Shown: positions 61,308-64,000 of the stretch, in pieces | Position numbering within the stretch: the stretch's first letter is position 1 | Layout of the letters: each line of letters opens with the position of its first letter | NCBI RefSeq assembly: GCF_036327005.1 | Contig: NZ_JAUGZK010000006.1 | Span: 62,001 to 126,000, forward strand | Direction of reading: 5' to 3' | DNA from: Alkalimonas mucilaginosa | GTDB taxonomy: Bacteria; Pseudomonadota; Gammaproteobacteria; Enterobacterales; Alteromonadaceae | DNA length: 64,000 nucleotides | Notes under the pieces: generated by a model | Seen by the model: only the letters and a program-made list of their open reading frames with translations | What the model was told of the DNA's origin: nothing | Databases searched by the model: none | Program-made: the position numbers and the translations under genes

Positions 61308-62375
61308 ACGCTTTTTAAGCTCTACCGGTAAAGCTGGTAATGCTGTTTTTGGCAGTAAAAAAGTGGCCATGTGAAACAAGTCAGTGAAAATTCGATTTTT
61401 TTCGGTAGTCCGCTTCAGATAATCATGACCGGAAGAACCACCAGTGCCAATCTTAGTACCAAGCATCCGTTGTACCATCATGGCATGCTTGTAGCGCCAG
61501 ATCGTTAGGTTTTCATCGATTTCTGTCAGGCAAGTTAACAACTGGAATGGCAAGTTAAACACCGGCTCTTCCTGATACAAGCTGATAAATAGCGCCGACA
61601 ACATTGCACGCTGACTCAGCCGGAAGGCTCCCTGCTGCTGTAACTGCAGATACTCTGCCTCATTCAGCAAGGCCGCAAATTTTTGCCGGGTTTTGTTGAT
61701 TTCGGCCAATTGCAAAGCCCGCTCCTGGTCGGCCAACTGCTCAATGCCTAACACAATGGCTTCATCGCTATCCAACATGGCTTGAGTCGCCTGCTGGTAC
61801 AATTGCCAGAAACTAAAGTCACCAAACTCCAGAAACGGCATACGTTCCAACCACTTTTCGATCAACTCGAACAAGCTGGGCTGATGCTCTAATGCCTGCA
61901 GAAAACTCCGATCTTTCTCGTTCAGACGGGTGTAAAATGAGTTTTTATCAAAATCAATTCGGTAATCGCTTTTTAAGCCAAGACCTATTTCCAACATTTT
62001 AAACTGCACACTCTGAAAACCAGAAGCCGGTACCAGGTAATCACGAAACGACATAAAGTCTTGCGGCGTCATGGTTTCCATCACTGCAATTTGCTGGTTC
62101 AGCAATTGTTGAATACTAATCACCCGCTTTAACTTATGCACTATGCCGGTCAATTGCTCATCTTTGACTTCCTCGGCGGCGAACACAGCCAACACTGCTT
62201 TCAACTCATGCAAAATTTGCTTGAACCAAAGTTCATAGACTTGATGCACGATGATAAATAGGGTCTCGTCGTGCGCTTCAGCATGGTAATTGGCACTTTC
62301 CGGCGCTTGAGCATTCAGGATGCTATCCAGCTGGAGATAGTCGCCGTAATAGCAAGGCTTTTGATTTTTTTGCAT
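61281..62375 (-). CDS. kynA: Tryptophan 2,3-dioxygenase
   Basis: 364 residues from ATG 62375 (MQKNQKPCYYGDYLQLD), chosen because the promoter at 62407-62435 excludes the upstream ATGs. The heme pocket and substrate motifs HDETLFIIVHQVYELWFKQ, SFRDYLVPASGFQS and GTGGSSGHDYL are intact. It opens tryptophan to N-formylkynurenine; downstream kyn genes are not in the window. Overlaps convergently with the HDAC gene. Confidence 0.95.
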   Translation of the reverse strand: MQKNQKPCYYGDYLQLDSILNAQAPESANYHAEAHDETLFIIVHQVYELWFKQILHELKAVLAVFAAEEVKDEQLTGIVHKLKRVISIQQLLNQQIAVMETMTPQDFMSFRDYLVPASGFQSVQFKMLEIGLGLKSDYRIDFDKNSFYTRLNEKDRSFLQALEHQPSLFELIEKWLERMPFLEFGDFSFWQLYQQATQAMLDSDEAIVLGIEQLADQERALQLAEINKTRQKFAALLNEAEYLQLQQQGAFRLSQRAMLSALFISLYQEEPVFNLPFQLLTCLTEIDENLTIWRYKHAMMVQRMLGTKIGTGGSSGHDYLKRTTEKNRIFTDLFHMATFLLPKTALPALPVELKKRLGFYFAGD

Positions 62376-62406
62376 ATTTCTTTGCTCATACTGATAAAGT
62401 AGCGCC

Positions 62407-62442
62407 ATTGTATCAACGCAGCACTGCATTACCAATGCAGTG
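62407..62442 (-). promoter_or_regulatory. kynA promoter with palindrome over the -35
   Basis: On the minus strand -35 TTGGTA (62430-62435), 17-nt spacer, -10 TACAAT (62407-62412). A perfect inverted repeat CACTGCATT-ACC-AATGCAGTG (62422-62442) is centred on the -35, as expected of a repressor operator. On the plus strand the same palindrome is followed by T8 (62444-62451) and would act as a terminator. Confidence 0.65.
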
Positions 62443-62509
62443 GTTTTTTTTCAGAAAGCCGATTATGCTTGGTAACAGTATTTTCTGCTTTACGAATGAG
62501 GCCTTACCT

Positions 62510-62770
62510 ATGACAATGAATGATGATATTCATAATTATTACGAAAAGCTGGTGCTGGAATATATTTCGGCACAGGGCCTGGATATTGACAAAGATCAGG
62601 ACTACCTGGCAGATTTGTGTTGCATTATTCTTAATCAGCTGCCGCCGCGCTACATCCGTTACGAAGTCGATATGGCTTTTTACCTGCCACAAAGTGAGCG
62701 TTTTGAGATGCAAATGAAAGTGGAGGAAGCCGTGCGCAAAGCAGTGGAGTTTTTGAGCAATCAAAGGTAG
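62510..62770 (+). CDS. ComFB-family protein
   Basis: 86 residues from ATG 62510 (GAGG 8 nt upstream). It shows the ComFB pattern: HNYYEKLVLEYIS, then DYLADLCCIILNQLPPRYIRYEVDM. ComFB-like proteins were first tied to competence in Bacillus and have more recently been reported as c-di-nucleotide-binding in cyanobacteria (from memory). The stop lies next to the ffs 3' end. Confidence 0.85.
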   Translation: MTMNDDIHNYYEKLVLEYISAQGLDIDKDQDYLADLCCIILNQLPPRYIRYEVDMAFYLPQSERFEMQMKVEEAVRKAVEFLSNQR

Positions 62771-62771
62771 G

Positions 62772-62886
62772 TGGGTGGCAACCCCACCAGCCACATCCCG
62801 GCACATGCGTCATAAGCTGCGGCTGCTTCCTTCCGGACCTGACCGGGTTCACCTACTAGCATTGCGAGAGGACCCATGGGGTTACC
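62772..62886 (-). ncRNA. ffs: Signal recognition particle 4.5S RNA
   Basis: The minus strand carries the Ffh-binding hairpin: GGTCAGGTCCGG-AAGG-AAGCAGCC, with the GGAA tetraloop, the symmetric and asymmetric loops, and the closing long stem GGTAACCCC (5', about 62878-62886) with GGGGTTGCC (3'). About 115 nt, as in E. coli (114). The 3' end continues ACCC. Ends set by alignment to E. coli 4.5S from memory. Confidence 0.95.
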
Positions 62887-62915
62887 ATAGTGTGCCATCA
62901 AGATGGCAGGCGCGC

Positions 62916-62944
62916 ATTATGCGCAAATCCGGCCTTAGTTGCAA
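62916..62944 (-). promoter_or_regulatory. ffs promoter
   Basis: On the minus strand -35 TTGCAA (62939-62944), 17-nt spacer, -10 CATAAT (62916-62921), then GC-rich GCGCGCC. A leader hairpin TGCCATC-AA-GATGGCA (62893-62908 region) would be removed in processing. Confidence 0.75.
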
Positions 62945-62958
62945 CTACCACAGTACTG

Positions 62959-62987
62959 GCTGCACAACAAAACATCAGTTGTGCAGC
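62959..62987. other. Perfect 10-bp hairpin after the chemoreceptor gene
   Basis: GCTGCACAAC (62959-62968) and GTTGTGCAGC (62978-62987) flank a 9-nt loop, 3 nt from the receptor stop. No T-run follows on the minus strand, so it is a stem-loop of unknown use (3' end stabiliser or Rho-linked terminator). Confidence 0.7.
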
Positions 62988-62990
62988 TTA

Positions 62991-64000
62991 TCAGACTTTA
63001 AAAGCCGCCGCTTTTTGCTGCAAATCCGATGACAAGCGCGCCAACATGTCACTGGCTTCGGCACTTTGTTTGGCACTATGAGTCACCTCCCCGATACTCA
63101 CGGTAACATCACTGATATTCTTACTGATTTCTTCCGCTACAATGGTTTGCTGTTCGGTAGCAGTTGATACTTGTGTATTCATATCGACGATATGACTGAC
63201 CGAAGTTTTCATTTGACTGATCACCTCACCGGTTTCGTTCACTTGCTTGACACTGACTTGCGCAAACTGCCCCGAGTTTTCCATGGCTTGAACAGCTTCT
63301 TTGGAAGAAAGTTGCAGGTTGTCGATCATACCTCGAATCGACTCCGTTGCTTTTTGAGTATTAGTGGCCAGTTGCCGCACTTCATCCGCCACCACAGCAA
63401 AACCCCGACCAGCGTCCCCCGCTCTGGCTGCCTCAATAGCAGCATTCAGCGCCAGCAAGTTGGTTTGCTCTGCAATACTGGTAATAACCGCTAACACCTG
63501 ACTGATCTTATCAGACTCTGTATTGAGCTGAGTAATCACTTTAGCGGCTTCATCCAAAGCACCGGATAACTGACCAATGGATTGAATGCTCAGCTTCACC
63601 CGGCTAACACCTTGCTCCGACAAGGTATCGGCCTCACCTGCTTGCTCTGATGTCCGCAGTGCACTGCCGGCAACCTCCTGAATAGCTGAAGACATCTGAG
63701 TGATGGCCGTGGCTATCATACTGACGTTTTGTTCTTGTTCACTGGAGGTAGTGCTCACCTGCTCGCTGATGTGGCTCATTTCTTCCGCCGCTGTTGCTAA
63801 CTGCTGAATGGCGGCATCCAGTTCTTTAAAGAACAGCTGCAAACGTTCCATGGTGCCATTAAAGGCAGTGGATGCCTGGGCCAATTCATCCTGGCCTGTC
63901 ACTTTAGCGCGAACTCTCAGATCCAGACTCTTACCAACCGTTTGAATAGCGTTTTGCAGCAGAAAAAGCGGAGCTTGAATAGAACGGTAAATCCACCACC
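62991..64000 (-). CDS. Methyl-accepting chemotaxis protein, N-terminus beyond the window
   Basis: The frame is open to the right edge, so only the C-terminal 336 residues are seen; no start is called. The first visible residues (WWIYRSIQAPLFLLQNAIQ) are a membrane/HAMP junction, followed by HAMP and the signalling domain with the tip SIAEQTNLLALNAAIEAARA and GFAVVADEVRQLATNTQ. It is the third chemoreceptor in the window; the sensor part is missing. Confidence 0.93.
   Translation of the reverse strand, partial: WWIYRSIQAPLFLLQNAIQTVGKSLDLRVRAKVTGQDELAQASTAFNGTMERLQLFFKELDAAIQQLATAAEEMSHISEQVSTTSSEQEQNVSMIATAITQMSSAIQEVAGSALRTSEQAGEADTLSEQGVSRVKLSIQSIGQLSGALDEAAKVITQLNTESDKISQVLAVITSIAEQTNLLALNAAIEAARAGDAGRGFAVVADEVRQLATNTQKATESIRGMIDNLQLSSKEAVQAMENSGQFAQVSVKQVNETGEVISQMKTSVSHIVDMNTQVSTATEQQTIVAEEISKNISDVTVSIGEVTHSAKQSAEASDMLARLSSDLQQKAAAFKV

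Overview
The window reads as a chromosomal segment of a free-living, flagellated, aerobic gammaproteobacterium of the Alteromonadales type (Rheinheimera, Alishewanella or a close relative; this is inference from gene content, not a database match). The evidence is the purF supraoperon order known from enterics and Alteromonadales (pdxB-asd-fimV-truA-accD-folC-dedD-cvpA-purF), the fabB/mnmC divergent pair, the apt-dnaX-ybaB-recR-htpG block, a sodium-type flagellar gene (motY) beside rnt, three chemoreceptors, and two large TonB-dependent receptors that share a signal peptide typical of this group.

Layout. 1-4193: acyl-CoA catabolism, with a truncated fused E1 2-oxo acid dehydrogenase, glutaryl-CoA dehydrogenase (gcdH) and a divergent LysR regulator. 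4205-5052: a palindromic repeat element, then a minus-strand tRNA operon Pro-Arg-His-Pro with a clear promoter and an unusual tail of three 82-bp tandem repeats carrying tRNA-Pro 3' parts. 5228-12564: folD, an Aer-like receptor, cysS, ppiB-lpxH, an undescribed 56-residue gene, miaE and a Yip1 membrane protein. 12625-24834: the purF supraoperon and fabB, all on the minus strand. 25004-38217: mnmC, two small response-regulator genes, a secreted protein, motY, rnt, grxD, sodB, the prkA-yeaH-ycgB stress operon, and a receiver/CheC-like plus PAS-GGDEF operon. 38335-48473: a tpx with a signal peptide, adk, a chemoreceptor lying between adk and htpG, htpG with a textbook sigma-32 promoter, recR, ybaB, dnaX, apt, a 43-residue membrane protein and a DksA/TraR-like zinc-finger protein. 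48715-56534: the most accessory-looking part, two TonB-dependent receptors flanking a TPR/2OG-Fe(II) oxygenase. 56990-64000: dinG, a TSUP permease, priC, a histone-deacetylase-like hydrolase, kynA, a ComFB-family protein, the 4.5S SRP RNA gene (ffs) and a chemoreceptor cut by the window edge.

Most of the window is core housekeeping. The points I rate highest are: (i) the tRNA-Pro 3'-part tandem array downstream of a tRNA operon, similar in plan to the rtT repeats of E. coli tyrT; (ii) a complete -1 frameshift signal in dnaX (SD-like stretch, A AAA AAG heptamer, 5-nt spacer, GC hairpin, stop one codon later) placed exactly before tau domain V; (iii) the TonB receptor pair with identical translation leaders around a TPR/2OG oxygenase. 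No CRISPR array, insertion sequence or prophage was found. Several features that are too short or open at the window edge were read by hand: the edge-truncated E1 gene, two small ORFs, ffs, four tRNAs, and promoters and terminators.
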